NCBI RefSeq assembly: GCF_014654895.1
Contig: NZ_BNBE01000003.1
Span: forward strand, 1,315,072-1,379,071
Reading direction: 5' to 3'
DNA length: 64,000 nt
DNA from: Streptomyces filamentosus
GTDB taxonomy: Bacteria > Actinomycetota > Actinomycetes > Streptomycetales > Streptomycetaceae
Shown here: positions 16,536 through 24,682 of the stretch, piece after piece
How positions within the stretch are numbered: position 1 is the stretch's first letter
How the letters are laid out: each line of letters opens with the position of its first letter
Program-made: the position numbers and the translations under genes
The notes under the pieces: generated by a model
Database searches by the model: none
What the model was told of the DNA's origin: nothing
The model's input: the letters and a program-made list of their open reading frames with translations, nothing else

Positions 16536-17857
16536 GCGGCAGCGGTCCTTTCGGCGCCGGCGCTGGTGTGGCGCTGGAGATCGGTCAGGAGCATGCGGAG
16601 TGAGCCCGCGTCGAATCGGTGGAGGGTGCGGCCGTCTGCGAGTTGGGTGTTGAGCGCGCGCAGGGCCTCAAGGGCGGCGGTCACGACGGGCGGATCGACA
16701 GGCTCGAGCGGCTCGTCGACGCGCGGATGTTGCTCGCCCTCCGATCCTGCGGTTGCCGGTTCCTCGGAAACCTCGTCGAACGCTGTCGTTTCGCCGCTCT
16801 GTCGGGGCTGTTCAGCATCCGCGCCGTCAGCCAGGGGGGCCGACGTCGTCTCGTCCGGAGCTGCAGCATCGTCCTCGGCGCCGTGGCCAGCCGGCGCCGG
16901 TAGCCGGGCAAGTGCCGCGGCTCGTTCGGCGTTGGCTCGCTCGTATGCGGTGACCGCAGCACTGGCGGCGGTGTCGGCCGGCATGTCCGGGTTGGTCGCC
17001 TGTGCCCGTGTAGCGGCCGACAGCAGGTCCGTGCGGCCGAGACGCTTGACGGCCTGCCACAGTTCAGCGGCGGCCTCGCGACGTCCGCGGCTGAGGCGGG
17101 CGAGATTCGTCCGTGCCGCGAGAGCGACTTGGTGCTGGTCCATGTCCGCGGACAGTTCACGCGGCAGGGTCCGGAACGCGGCAACGACCTCGCGAGCTCG
17201 GCGCGGGGTGATCTGCAGGCCCAGCCGGCGCAGCACCAGGTTCCACGGCGCGGCGAGGTTGGCGTCGCTGCCGCGCAACTTCTCCAGGGCCTCGAAGCGG
17301 GCGACGGGGTCTTCCAGCCGCTGGACGGCCTCGCTCACCTCGATGCCGGCGTTGTCGAGCTGGGCACGCAGGATCGCGCTGCGCTCCAGGAGCAGAGCCT
17401 TGGCGAGCTCGCCGGGCTGGAGGTCCTCGCGGGCCAGGTTCTCCACCAGCTGCCAGGTCCGCCGGTCCTCGTCACTCAGCGGTCCAGGGCAGATGACGGC
17501 GGGCAGCCTCTCGAACCTCGGGTTGTCGGGCTGGTTGACCGCGCCCCAGCGGCAGGCCCGGTAGCGGCGTTCGCCGATTACCAGGCGCCGCTGGATGCGG
17601 TTGTCCGGACCGGGCAGCTCCTCCACCAGGACGGGATGAAGCACGCCGACGGTCGAGATCGAGGTGATCAGATCGGCGAGGCCTTCCGGGCTGGTGCTCG
17701 GGCCCGGCCCGCGGCCCTGCACGTCGGTGTAGACCGAGCCGCGCATCGGGAGCATCTCGAAACGACGCTGGCGCAGGTGCTCCGAGCTCTCCAGAGCCTC
17801 GGCCAGCCCCAGGACGGCGGGCGCAGGGGCCGGGGATTCCTCAACGGCGACGGTCAT
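16532..17857 (-). CDS. ParB-like nuclease/partition-domain protein
   Basis: 441 aa. Residues 50-135 show the ParB N-terminal domain: ISTVGVLHPVLVEEL, LVIGERRYRACR (CTPase/DNA-contact box GERR) and WQLVENLAREDLQPGELA. A helical DNA-binding-like middle and an acidic, low-complexity region (about 330-390) follow, then a C-terminal helix. AAAGGAGG lies 8 nt before ATG 17857. No ParA ATPase is visible in the window and no canonical parS was noticed, so a partition role is plausible but unproven; a transfer-related role fits its place between replication-relaxation and amidoligase genes. Confidence 0.75.
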   Translation of the reverse strand: MTVAVEESPAPAPAVLGLAEALESSEHLRQRRFEMLPMRGSVYTDVQGRGPGPSTSPEGLADLITSISTVGVLHPVLVEELPGPDNRIQRRLVIGERRYRACRWGAVNQPDNPRFERLPAVICPGPLSDEDRRTWQLVENLAREDLQPGELAKALLLERSAILRAQLDNAGIEVSEAVQRLEDPVARFEALEKLRGSDANLAAPWNLVLRRLGLQITPRRAREVVAAFRTLPRELSADMDQHQVALAARTNLARLSRGRREAAAELWQAVKRLGRTDLLSAATRAQATNPDMPADTAASAAVTAYERANAERAAALARLPAPAGHGAEDDAAAPDETTSAPLADGADAEQPRQSGETTAFDEVSEEPATAGSEGEQHPRVDEPLEPVDPPVVTAALEALRALNTQLADGRTLHRFDAGSLRMLLTDLQRHTSAGAERTAAA

Positions 17858-17928
17858 CGGCAGAGCCTCCTTTCGCAGGTAGTCGTCAGGCGCCCAGGCG
17901 CCCGCCCCGAAGGGGTTATGCGTGCAGG

Positions 17929-18966
17929 TCAGCGGGGAGCAGGAGCGGGCGGGTGGCGAGCCGACGCCGCCGCGGCCGGTCGGCGCAGCAGCATGTCGGT
18001 GAGGGGATGCCGCTGCTCGGGTGTTCCGCGCAGCAGCGGCGTGAAGATCCGTCCGAACGGGCCGTGCTCCTTGAGCTGCGCAAGGGTGGTGACCCCCACG
18101 GAGAGGTTGCTGGCGAGCCGGGACAGGCGGGGGTCGACTCGCGTGAGCGTGTACAGGTCCTCGGTGCGGTCGGCGAGGCGTTTGGCCAGGGTGGGGCCGG
18201 GCGCACCGTCGAGGACGATCAGCAGGCGCGGGAAGGCCGGGTACGCGTGCTGCCACGCCGGCCGGGTCGACGCCGCGGAGCGCCGAGCCCGGTCGGGGTG
18301 CTGCGGCACGAACTCGTACAGCCGCCCATACGCGGAGACCTTCTTGGCGAGCTCGGCCGCGGTCATGGTGGCCCGGTCGAGCTCGATGAACACGTTCAGC
18401 ATGGTGCGCGCGCCGCGGTGGACGTGGACGTAGTGCAGGACGGCGTCGGAGATCACGTGATCGTCTTCGAAGCGGCGCTGCCCGTCGCGGATGCGGTGGG
18501 CGACCTCCGGGGTCCACGACAGGGGCGTGCAGTCATGCCCGAGCCGGCGCGCGTGCTCGACGAACGCGATGCCGGCCTCGTTGACGGCCAGGGTGTGGGC
18601 CTGGCGCGTGCTGGCCGCCGACTCGGGTGTCACCCGGTAGCGGCGGGAGAAGACCTCCGCCGCCTGTTCCACGGCGTCGGCACCCGTCTCGGTCAGGAAC
18701 CACACGTAGGGACGGTTGAACCCGTGGCCCGGGCTGGCCTTGCCCTGGGCGCGCAGACGCTGGACGAGACCGCCCTCCTCGAGGGCCACCAGCTGCCGCC
18801 GCAGGTAGGACGTGCTGTGAGCAGTCGGCGTCAGCAGCCTTGCGAGCTGATCCGTGGTCATGAGGCGGTGCTGGTAGAGCAGGTCGAGGGCCGACTTGGC
18901 GACGGCGTGGAAGCTGAGGGTCCGCTGCGGGCGGTGCAGCAGTTCGGGTTCGGTCTGGGTGCTCAT
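17929..18966 (-). CDS. replication-relaxation family protein
   Basis: 345 aa. An N-terminal winged helix (LDLLYQHRLMTTDQLARLL, then YLRRQLVALEEGGLVQR) is followed by FLTETGADAVE and an alpha/beta core with HTLAVNEAGIAFVEHAR and LNVFIELDRATMTAAELAKKV. This is the Replic_Relax (plasmid replication-relaxation) family, commonly next to VirD4-like genes in actinobacterial conjugative elements. It may act at the transfer origin as a relaxase accessory. The start overlaps the stop of the coupling-protein gene (ATGA). Confidence 0.8.
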   Translation of the reverse strand: MSTQTEPELLHRPQRTLSFHAVAKSALDLLYQHRLMTTDQLARLLTPTAHSTSYLRRQLVALEEGGLVQRLRAQGKASPGHGFNRPYVWFLTETGADAVEQAAEVFSRRYRVTPESAASTRQAHTLAVNEAGIAFVEHARRLGHDCTPLSWTPEVAHRIRDGQRRFEDDHVISDAVLHYVHVHRGARTMLNVFIELDRATMTAAELAKKVSAYGRLYEFVPQHPDRARRSAASTRPAWQHAYPAFPRLLIVLDGAPGPTLAKRLADRTEDLYTLTRVDPRLSRLASNLSVGVTTLAQLKEHGPFGRIFTPLLRGTPEQRHPLTDMLLRRPAAAASARHPPAPAPR

Positions 18967-21344
18967 CCGACGTGTGACCCCTTGGTCTTGGTGAGGTAGG
19001 TGACGTTGCTGGGGGCCGGCTCCTGCTCAGCCGGGCCCTGGCCGTCATCCGGCGGCTCGGGGCCCTGATCGTCGGCCGGCGGCTCCCCGGGACCGGGATC
19101 GTCGTCGTCCGGCGGGGGCGGCGGCAGCGTGGCCATGAACATGCGGATGCGGGTGTCGAGCCTGGCGAGGTCGTCGAGGATGTCCCGCACCCGGCGCCGG
19201 CGCAGGTTCTCGTTGACCGCGGCGTCCAGGCGGTGGACGTCGTCGGGGCGGTGGTAGTCGCTGTAGACGTCCTCGACGCTCGCGCCCCGGACCCGGAAGG
19301 GGTCGCTCTGGCCGCCGTCGAGGGTGACGGACATGACGTAGTGGTAGCGCTGCAGCTGCGAGATCGTGTCGGGCGCGACCTTCTTGCCCCAGCGCCGCAC
19401 CACCATCTGCGCCTCGTCGATGTCGCTGGCCGTGGTGGACAGGATCGACAGGTTCTGCAGCAGGCCCTGCCTCGTCGTTGCCGACAGCCGCTGCGCCATC
19501 TGCGTCATCGCCAGGAGCTTCACCTTGTACTTGCGCAGCTGCTCGGCGATGGCGGCAAGGGTGCCCTTGCTCGCGCCGTCCACCGCAGTCAGCTCGTCGA
19601 TGAAGGCGTAGAAGTCCTTGCGGTCGGCGACGGGCATGGTGCGCCGTGACAGCCCGGCGCGGAACAGGTCGTAGATCAGCAGGCAGGAGACGATGCGGTC
19701 GGTGTCGCCGGTGCCGGACGGGCACACGAAGACGACGTTCCCGTTGTCCATGGCGTGCCGGATGTCGTACGTGCTCAGCGAGGACCCGAGGAACCCCTTC
19801 AAGGCGTTCGAGCTGTCGAGGCGCTCGATGATGTTCGTGACGACCGGAGTTGCCTCGTTGGAGTACTTCGGATAGGTCTGCACCCAGAAGTCCCGCAGTG
19901 TCTTGGGCAGATACGGCACGACCGCGTCTCGCCACACCTCGTCGTTGAGCAGGGTGCGGATCTGGAATATCGTCGGCGCCAGCTCGGGCTTCCCGGCCTG
20001 CGACAGCATCCAGGACAGATGGGCGAGGGTCTGGACCGACCGCGTCAGGATGGTCTTGGCCCGCCCCGCGGAGTCCGACCAGTTCAGAGCGCTCGCGAAG
20101 CCGGTGACGATCGCGTTGACGATGTCCGGGATCTCCTCCTCGCCGCGGTTCTCCATGGACAGCGGGTTCCAGGAGCCCACCATCGCGTCCAGGTCCGGCG
20201 ACGTCAGGTCGATCTCCCACAGCCGCGGCTCGATGTGCGGATGAGCGAGGTAGGGCCGCGCGCGCTGCCAGCCGTCGCCGTGCGGGTCCAGGAAAAGGGT
20301 CCCGTGCCCGTTGTGAGCGAGCGCGATCGCCTGCACCAGCGACATTTCCGTCTTGCCGTATCCCGCCTTCCCGAGGAACAGCCCGAACAGCAGGTAGGCC
20401 AGGGGCAGGCCGGCCAGCCGCTCACCGCCGCCGGGCTTGGTCACCCACCCCAGGGGAAGGAGATCCGCCTGGCCGGTCCACGTGGGCAGGCTCGGCGGCG
20501 GCGGGGGCACCACGCCACCCGAACGGGCGACGTTGGCCGCCATGTTGTGCTTCGTGGCGGGCTTGAGCAGGCCGGCGAGCTCCGCGCCCGTCACCCAGCT
20601 GGAACGCCGCGGCGCGAACTCTCCGGTGACGAATCGGCGGTCGAAACTGCGCCGGTAGAGCCGCGAGTCCGCACGCAGCCGCGTCACGAGCAGGTTCAGA
20701 CCCACCGGGCGCAGGTGATTGTCGCCGGCCCAGCTTTCGAGCGTTGCCATGATCTGCTCCAGCAGTATCCGCGGCCGCGCCGGATCGGAGGAGCAGGTAC
20801 GAATCAGCATCTGGAGGGCGAACACCGGATCCGCGCCCGGACCGAACTTGCCCATGGCCGCCTTGACGTCGGACACAGTCGGCATGCGCTGGCGCTGAGC
20901 GGGGCGCTGGCCGCCGCGGCCCTGCTGCCCGCGCATCTCCGCGGCGATCTCGCTTCCCAGGGACGCCAGGCGGTCCAGGCCGAACCCGCCCCCCGAGCCC
21001 TGCTGCGGAAGGCCGGGGATCGCCGGCATCCCGCTGGGGTTGCGACGGGCTCGCGCCAGCAGGCGGCTGCGCCGACGGCCGACCCGGGAGGGCGATATCG
21101 GCACCAGGTCCAGGACGATGTCCGCTCGTTCCCCCAGGTCCTCACGCACATCCGCGACCGCAGCCGCGAGCGCCTCCAGCGGATCGGGCTTGATCGGCAC
21201 CTCGCGCAAGGCGAGGTGGTCCGGCAGTGCCAACGCCAGCTCGGCGCGGGCTACGTGCTGCTGCTTGGGCGTGTCCTTGCGCGGTTTGGGCCTGCGCGGT
21301 CCGCGTCCGTGACCGCGGGGGGATGTCGCCTTCTTCTTGCTCAC
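18963..21344 (-). CDS. VirD4/TraG-like coupling ATPase
   Basis: 793 aa. A Walker A motif GKAGYGKT (about residue 328) is followed by GTLFLDPHGDGW. A Walker B-like FYAFIDELTAVDG (about 580) and MTQMAQRL follow, giving the TrwB/VirD4-type P-loop ATPase of conjugative type IV systems. The N-terminal 100 residues are basic, with a Gly/Gln-rich linker; the C-terminus is Pro/Asp-rich. GTG 21344 has AAGGAG 6 nt upstream. Membrane anchoring may come from the separate membrane protein encoded just upstream. It would couple DNA substrate to the secretion channel encoded at 22.4-32.3 kb. Confidence 0.8.
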   Translation of the reverse strand: MSKKKATSPRGHGRGPRRPKPRKDTPKQQHVARAELALALPDHLALREVPIKPDPLEALAAAVADVREDLGERADIVLDLVPISPSRVGRRRSRLLARARRNPSGMPAIPGLPQQGSGGGFGLDRLASLGSEIAAEMRGQQGRGGQRPAQRQRMPTVSDVKAAMGKFGPGADPVFALQMLIRTCSSDPARPRILLEQIMATLESWAGDNHLRPVGLNLLVTRLRADSRLYRRSFDRRFVTGEFAPRRSSWVTGAELAGLLKPATKHNMAANVARSGGVVPPPPPSLPTWTGQADLLPLGWVTKPGGGERLAGLPLAYLLFGLFLGKAGYGKTEMSLVQAIALAHNGHGTLFLDPHGDGWQRARPYLAHPHIEPRLWEIDLTSPDLDAMVGSWNPLSMENRGEEEIPDIVNAIVTGFASALNWSDSAGRAKTILTRSVQTLAHLSWMLSQAGKPELAPTIFQIRTLLNDEVWRDAVVPYLPKTLRDFWVQTYPKYSNEATPVVTNIIERLDSSNALKGFLGSSLSTYDIRHAMDNGNVVFVCPSGTGDTDRIVSCLLIYDLFRAGLSRRTMPVADRKDFYAFIDELTAVDGASKGTLAAIAEQLRKYKVKLLAMTQMAQRLSATTRQGLLQNLSILSTTASDIDEAQMVVRRWGKKVAPDTISQLQRYHYVMSVTLDGGQSDPFRVRGASVEDVYSDYHRPDDVHRLDAAVNENLRRRRVRDILDDLARLDTRIRMFMATLPPPPPDDDDPGPGEPPADDQGPEPPDDGQGPAEQEPAPSNVTYLTKTKGSHVG

Positions 21345-21363
21345 CACAGACTCCTTCGGGGGG

Positions 21364-21882
21364 TCACGCCGCAAGAGCGGTCTGAGAGCTGGTGTCGAGG
21401 TCCGCGCCGAGACGGATCTCCGGACGCTCGGAGCTGGCTACTGCGGGACCGACCGCCCGCATCTCGCACTGGCTGTAGCTCTGGTGGCGAAGGACCGACG
21501 CGGCCCGGGCCGGCCCTTCAATGCGCATGGTCAGCAACCCGCCCTGGGACAGCAGCCGCACACGCACCGCCGTGCCGCGCACAGGGGTGAAGGCCCAGCG
21601 CGAGACACTCCGCTGCGCCTGGGCCAGCTGCTTGGCGAAACGGAGGACGTCCTCGAGCACCGGGTCGAAGCCGGTGGTCGGGAGGAGCTCGAACGCCTGC
21701 CGGTCCTTGAGCGGCTTCCGGCCGAAGCGTCGACGCGCGACGGAAACGGAGATGGCGACGACCACCGGCACGGGAATCAGCCACCACACGTTGCCGGTCA
21801 GCCAGGTGAGGGCGGTCTGCCCGTACGCCGGGAGGTCTTGTCCGACTTGGATCAGCCGGTCGATGACGTCGTTCGTGGTCAT
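21364..21882 (-). CDS. membrane protein of the coupling operon
   Basis: 172 aa. One membrane segment (residues 31-49, VWWLIPVPVVVAISVSV) is followed by a basic stretch and a soluble domain (residues 55-150) with alternating beta strands. AGGAG lies 7 nt before the ATG. It is the first gene after class B promoter PB1 and directly precedes the VirD4-like ATPase, so it may provide its membrane anchor. The specific family was not recognised. Confidence 0.65.
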   Translation of the reverse strand: MTTNDVIDRLIQVGQDLPAYGQTALTWLTGNVWWLIPVPVVVAISVSVARRRFGRKPLKDRQAFELLPTTGFDPVLEDVLRFAKQLAQAQRSVSRWAFTPVRGTAVRVRLLSQGGLLTMRIEGPARAASVLRHQSYSQCEMRAVGPAVASSERPEIRLGADLDTSSQTALAA

Positions 21883-21969
21883 CGGGCGGCTCCTGGGCGC
21901 GGGAAGGCCGGAAGGAGAGAGGCAGCAGGCATGTCGGAACTCCGGGGAGACGGGGAGTGCGGATGCCTA

Positions 21970-22000
21970 TAGAGGTGTGGTTTCGGACGTCCGTGTGACA
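21970..22000 (-). promoter_or_regulatory. class B promoter/operator PB1
   Basis: On the minus strand TGTCACACGG, 12 bp, ACACCTCTA. The same two blocks with the same 12-bp gap occur at 32315-32345 and 47101-47131. It heads the coupling-protein/amidoligase operon, about 90 bp before the first ATG. Confidence 0.7.
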
Positions 22001-22429
22001 TTGAGTCCGAATAAACTTCGCCCGCCGTCGCCTGAGGAGATGCTGGTTGCCCTGTCGCCTCGAACGCTGAGCGAATCTCACCGAACGTTGACGGATCGCA
22101 GTTCGTCTCATCGAGCGCCGAGTGCGCAGGCCAGGAGGGGCCGCAGCGGTGCCCTGCTCCTGTCGACGTATTGGGTCACGCGAGCGAAGCACGGAGCGCT
22201 CGGCGGCGCGGCGGCTGACCCGGTCGGAATCAGCGACGCAGCGGGCGCAGCCTTGGTGAGAGAGGTGAGAGACGGCTCGGCACGCCAGCATCCGGGCCGC
22301 TCATGTCCCGTCTACGCCGAACGGGCCCCCTTCTCAAGGGAGGTGGCACGCCCGCGAAACGCCTTGCCAGCCCGCCCGACCGCGCAGAGTTTCACCAGCG
22401 CGGTCGGGTCTCATTGGCAGAAGAGCGCC
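22001..22429. other. intergenic region between transfer operons
   Basis: About 430 bp without a supported gene. It separates the end of the type IV operon from class B promoter PB1. It contains a stem-loop (22375-22408, CCCGACCGCGC with its complement over 12 nt); the rest shows no recognisable signal. Confidence 0.5.
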
Positions 22430-22448
22430 GGCCTCTCCTTGAGAGGCC
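22430..22448 (-). terminator. terminator of type IV secretion operon
   Basis: GGCCTCTC pairs perfectly with GAGAGGCC over 3 nt, 18 bp after the stop of the peptidoglycan hydrolase gene. A second stem at 22375-22408 may back it up. Confidence 0.65.
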
Positions 22449-22465
22449 ATGACGAGGCGTGCAGG

Positions 22466-23932
22466 TCAGATCTTGACGCCTTGGCTGCGCAGGTAGCGCA
22501 GCGGGTCGATGTCCGATCCGTACCCCGGTCCGGTGCGTATCTCGAAGTGCAGGTGCGGGCCGCTGACGTTGCCCGTGGCGCCGGAGTAGCCAATCCGGTC
22601 ACCGCCCTTCACCTTCTGCCCATCCATGACGATCAGTGAGGACAGGTGCGCGTACTGGGAGTACTTGCCGTCCCCGTGCCTGATCACCACCTGATACCCG
22701 TAGGCGCGGTTCCAGCCGGCCGTGACGACGGTGCCCGGTCCAACTGCGCGGATCGCTGTACCGGTGGGCACGGGGAAGTCGATGCCGGTGTGGTAGCCGC
22801 TGGACCACATAGAGCCTGACACGCGGTACCCGGTGCCGATCGTGTCGTTGGCGACGGGCGCCACCCAAGTGCCCGATACCCCGCCTGTGCGCGGCTCGGT
22901 GTAGTTCGGCCGCTTCATGATCAGAATGCGTGACTTCCAATACGAAAGAGGCTCGATCCGGACGTTATGTCCTGTTCTCGGGGCGTCGATGACTTTGGAC
23001 TCGCCGATGTACATGGACACATGCTCCGGGTGGGCGGCGCTGCCCCCTGTGAAGATCAGGTCGCCGGGGCGCAGGTCGTTCACCGACTTCACCAGCGTGC
23101 CGATGCCGACCTGGGCGTAGCTTGTGCGGGGAAGATTCACCCCGACCTTGCTCCAGGCGTACTTGACCAGGCTTGAGCAGTCGCACCGGTTGCCGTCGGA
23201 GAACGGTGGCTTGCAGTTCCCGCCGAAGAGGTATGGGGTGCCCAGGGCTTCCTTCGCGCCGGCAACGACGCTAGCGAGACCGTCGGAAACCTTTCCCTCC
23301 ATCGGGGCGGCCCACTTCTCTGCCCTCTCCCGGATCTCGCGAACGTATCGCCTCGTCTCTTCGTACGGCGGGATGCCGTTGTACTTCTGTACCTTGAACG
23401 GGCCGGCGTTATACGCGGCCAGCATGTTGTCCGACTTGTCGCCAGGAACGTTACGGACGTCTTCGGCGAGGTCGCAGTCGTAGTCGACGGCCGCCGGCAC
23501 CGCGTCGACCGGGTCCCAGACGTCCTTGTCGCCGTCTCCGTCGCCGTCCTTGCCGTGGGTCTTCCACGTACCGGGAATGAACTGTGCGATTCCCTGGGCC
23601 AGGGGGACCTTCACCTTGGTCCCGTCCTTCTTCTTGACGATCTTGTAGGACTCGGCCTTGGGGTCGAAGCTGCTCTCCTGGTACAGCTGCGCGGCCAGGA
23701 GGGCAGGGGTCACCTCGGGACATCCGTACTTGCTGATGGCGTTGTAGATCAGGGTCCGCAACCAGTCCGGGACATCGGCGCTCTTGGAGATGCCGCCGCC
23801 GAAGCCGGCGTTCTGGATGTCATTGCCGGTGTTGTCGCTGCCGAGCTTGGTCACGATGGCGATCACGGCGGCGACGATGAGGGCACAGAAGCACAGCCAG
23901 GCGATGCCGAGGTTCATAAGGGTCTTCTTCAC
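22466..23932 (-). CDS. three-domain peptidoglycan hydrolase (SLT + NlpC/P60 + M23)
   Basis: 488 aa. An N-terminal membrane anchor (residues 8-30) exports three cell-wall domains. First is a lytic transglycosylase-like part (catalytic Glu in YQESSFDP at 86, GIAQFIPGTW, AYNAGP). Second is an NlpC/P60 endopeptidase (Cys in CDCSSLVKYAW near 249, His in HPEHVSMYIG). Third is an M23/LytM peptidase (HTGIDFPVPTG, HLHFEI). Together they could cut glycan strands and peptide bridges to open the thick wall for the channel, like VirB1 plus TcpG in Gram-positive systems. The GTG start has GAGGAG 6 nt upstream. Last gene of the type IV operon. Confidence 0.9.
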   Translation of the reverse strand: MKKTLMNLGIAWLCFCALIVAAVIAIVTKLGSDNTGNDIQNAGFGGGISKSADVPDWLRTLIYNAISKYGCPEVTPALLAAQLYQESSFDPKAESYKIVKKKDGTKVKVPLAQGIAQFIPGTWKTHGKDGDGDGDKDVWDPVDAVPAAVDYDCDLAEDVRNVPGDKSDNMLAAYNAGPFKVQKYNGIPPYEETRRYVREIRERAEKWAAPMEGKVSDGLASVVAGAKEALGTPYLFGGNCKPPFSDGNRCDCSSLVKYAWSKVGVNLPRTSYAQVGIGTLVKSVNDLRPGDLIFTGGSAAHPEHVSMYIGESKVIDAPRTGHNVRIEPLSYWKSRILIMKRPNYTEPRTGGVSGTWVAPVANDTIGTGYRVSGSMWSSGYHTGIDFPVPTGTAIRAVGPGTVVTAGWNRAYGYQVVIRHGDGKYSQYAHLSSLIVMDGQKVKGGDRIGYSGATGNVSGPHLHFEIRTGPGYGSDIDPLRYLRSQGVKI

Positions 23933-23942
23933 CGCGGTCTCC

Positions 23943-24602
23943 TCAGGCGTTCACGATCGCGGCGACCCGCCACGCGCCTGCGGGCTCGTGGCGCATCTCG
24001 AGTGCGAGCTGATCGTGGGAGCGAGTGGCCGGCTGCCCGGCAGCGCGGGTCGTGCAGGTGTAGAGGAGCCGCACGTAGGCCCGTGTCGTTGTCGCGGAGG
24101 GGGCTCCGTCGGGGGTGGCGACGCGATCTACAACGCAGGTCACGCGGACTTTGCCTGCGGTCCACTGCTGCCACAGCCGCGTGGACCGGTCGCCCGGCTC
24201 GCGCAGTTGGGCGGCGAACTCGTCGGTGGCGTACGCGGCCGCGCGCCGGCCGGCATCGCTGAAGGAGACGTCGTGTCCCGGGCGTGCGTCATGCGAGGCC
24301 CACGCCAGGACGAACCGACGTGCCGTGTCGGCAGCCTCCGGTGGCACCGCTCCCGGAGCGGACGGCTCCTGTTCCGCCGCCGCGGTGCCCTGCGACGTCG
24401 GCGTCGGACCGGCTGACGATGTGCTGGGCGCGGAGGAAGCGGGTCCTGGAGAGGCCGCGGCAGTATCCGGCTCGGCAAACGGGGCGACCCGGCCGCGGTC
24501 GACGACCAGGAGCAGGATCCCGGTGATCGCCAGGAGGGCGGCCGCGGCGAAGAGCGCAAAGATCTTCCAGAAACCTGACTTCTCGGGCTGGGATGCGGGC
24601 AT
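23943..24602 (-). CDS. membrane-anchored conjugation accessory protein
   Basis: 219 aa. A membrane helix (residues 12-35) is followed by a Ser/Pro/Thr/Ala-rich linker (45-95) and an extracytoplasmic alpha+beta domain with two cysteines (VRVTCVVDRV and LLYTCTTRAA) that could form a disulfide. The C-terminal strand arrangement (GAWRVAAIVNA) recalls NTF2-like domains of TcpC/VirB8-type proteins, but the match is loose. AGGAGG lies 5 nt before ATG 24602, and the gene ends 10 bp before the hydrolase gene. Confidence 0.65.
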   Translation of the reverse strand: MPASQPEKSGFWKIFALFAAAALLAITGILLLVVDRGRVAPFAEPDTAAASPGPASSAPSTSSAGPTPTSQGTAAAEQEPSAPGAVPPEAADTARRFVLAWASHDARPGHDVSFSDAGRRAAAYATDEFAAQLREPGDRSTRLWQQWTAGKVRVTCVVDRVATPDGAPSATTTRAYVRLLYTCTTRAAGQPATRSHDQLALEMRHEPAGAWRVAAIVNA

Positions 24603-24682
24603 GGACACCTCCTGTAGGCGAGGCAAGGCGAGGGAAGTTCGGGCGCGGGGGCCAGCTCTGTGCTGACCCCCGCGGTGATCGC

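Noticed and set aside
16532..17857. Complete ParAB partition locus
   Set aside because: A ParB-like gene is present, but no ParA ATPase or canonical parS sequence was found in the window.
16532..18517. 661-aa version of the ParB-like protein
   Set aside because: The extra 220 residues are the antisense of the replication-relaxation gene, and AAAGGAGG clearly precedes ATG 17857.
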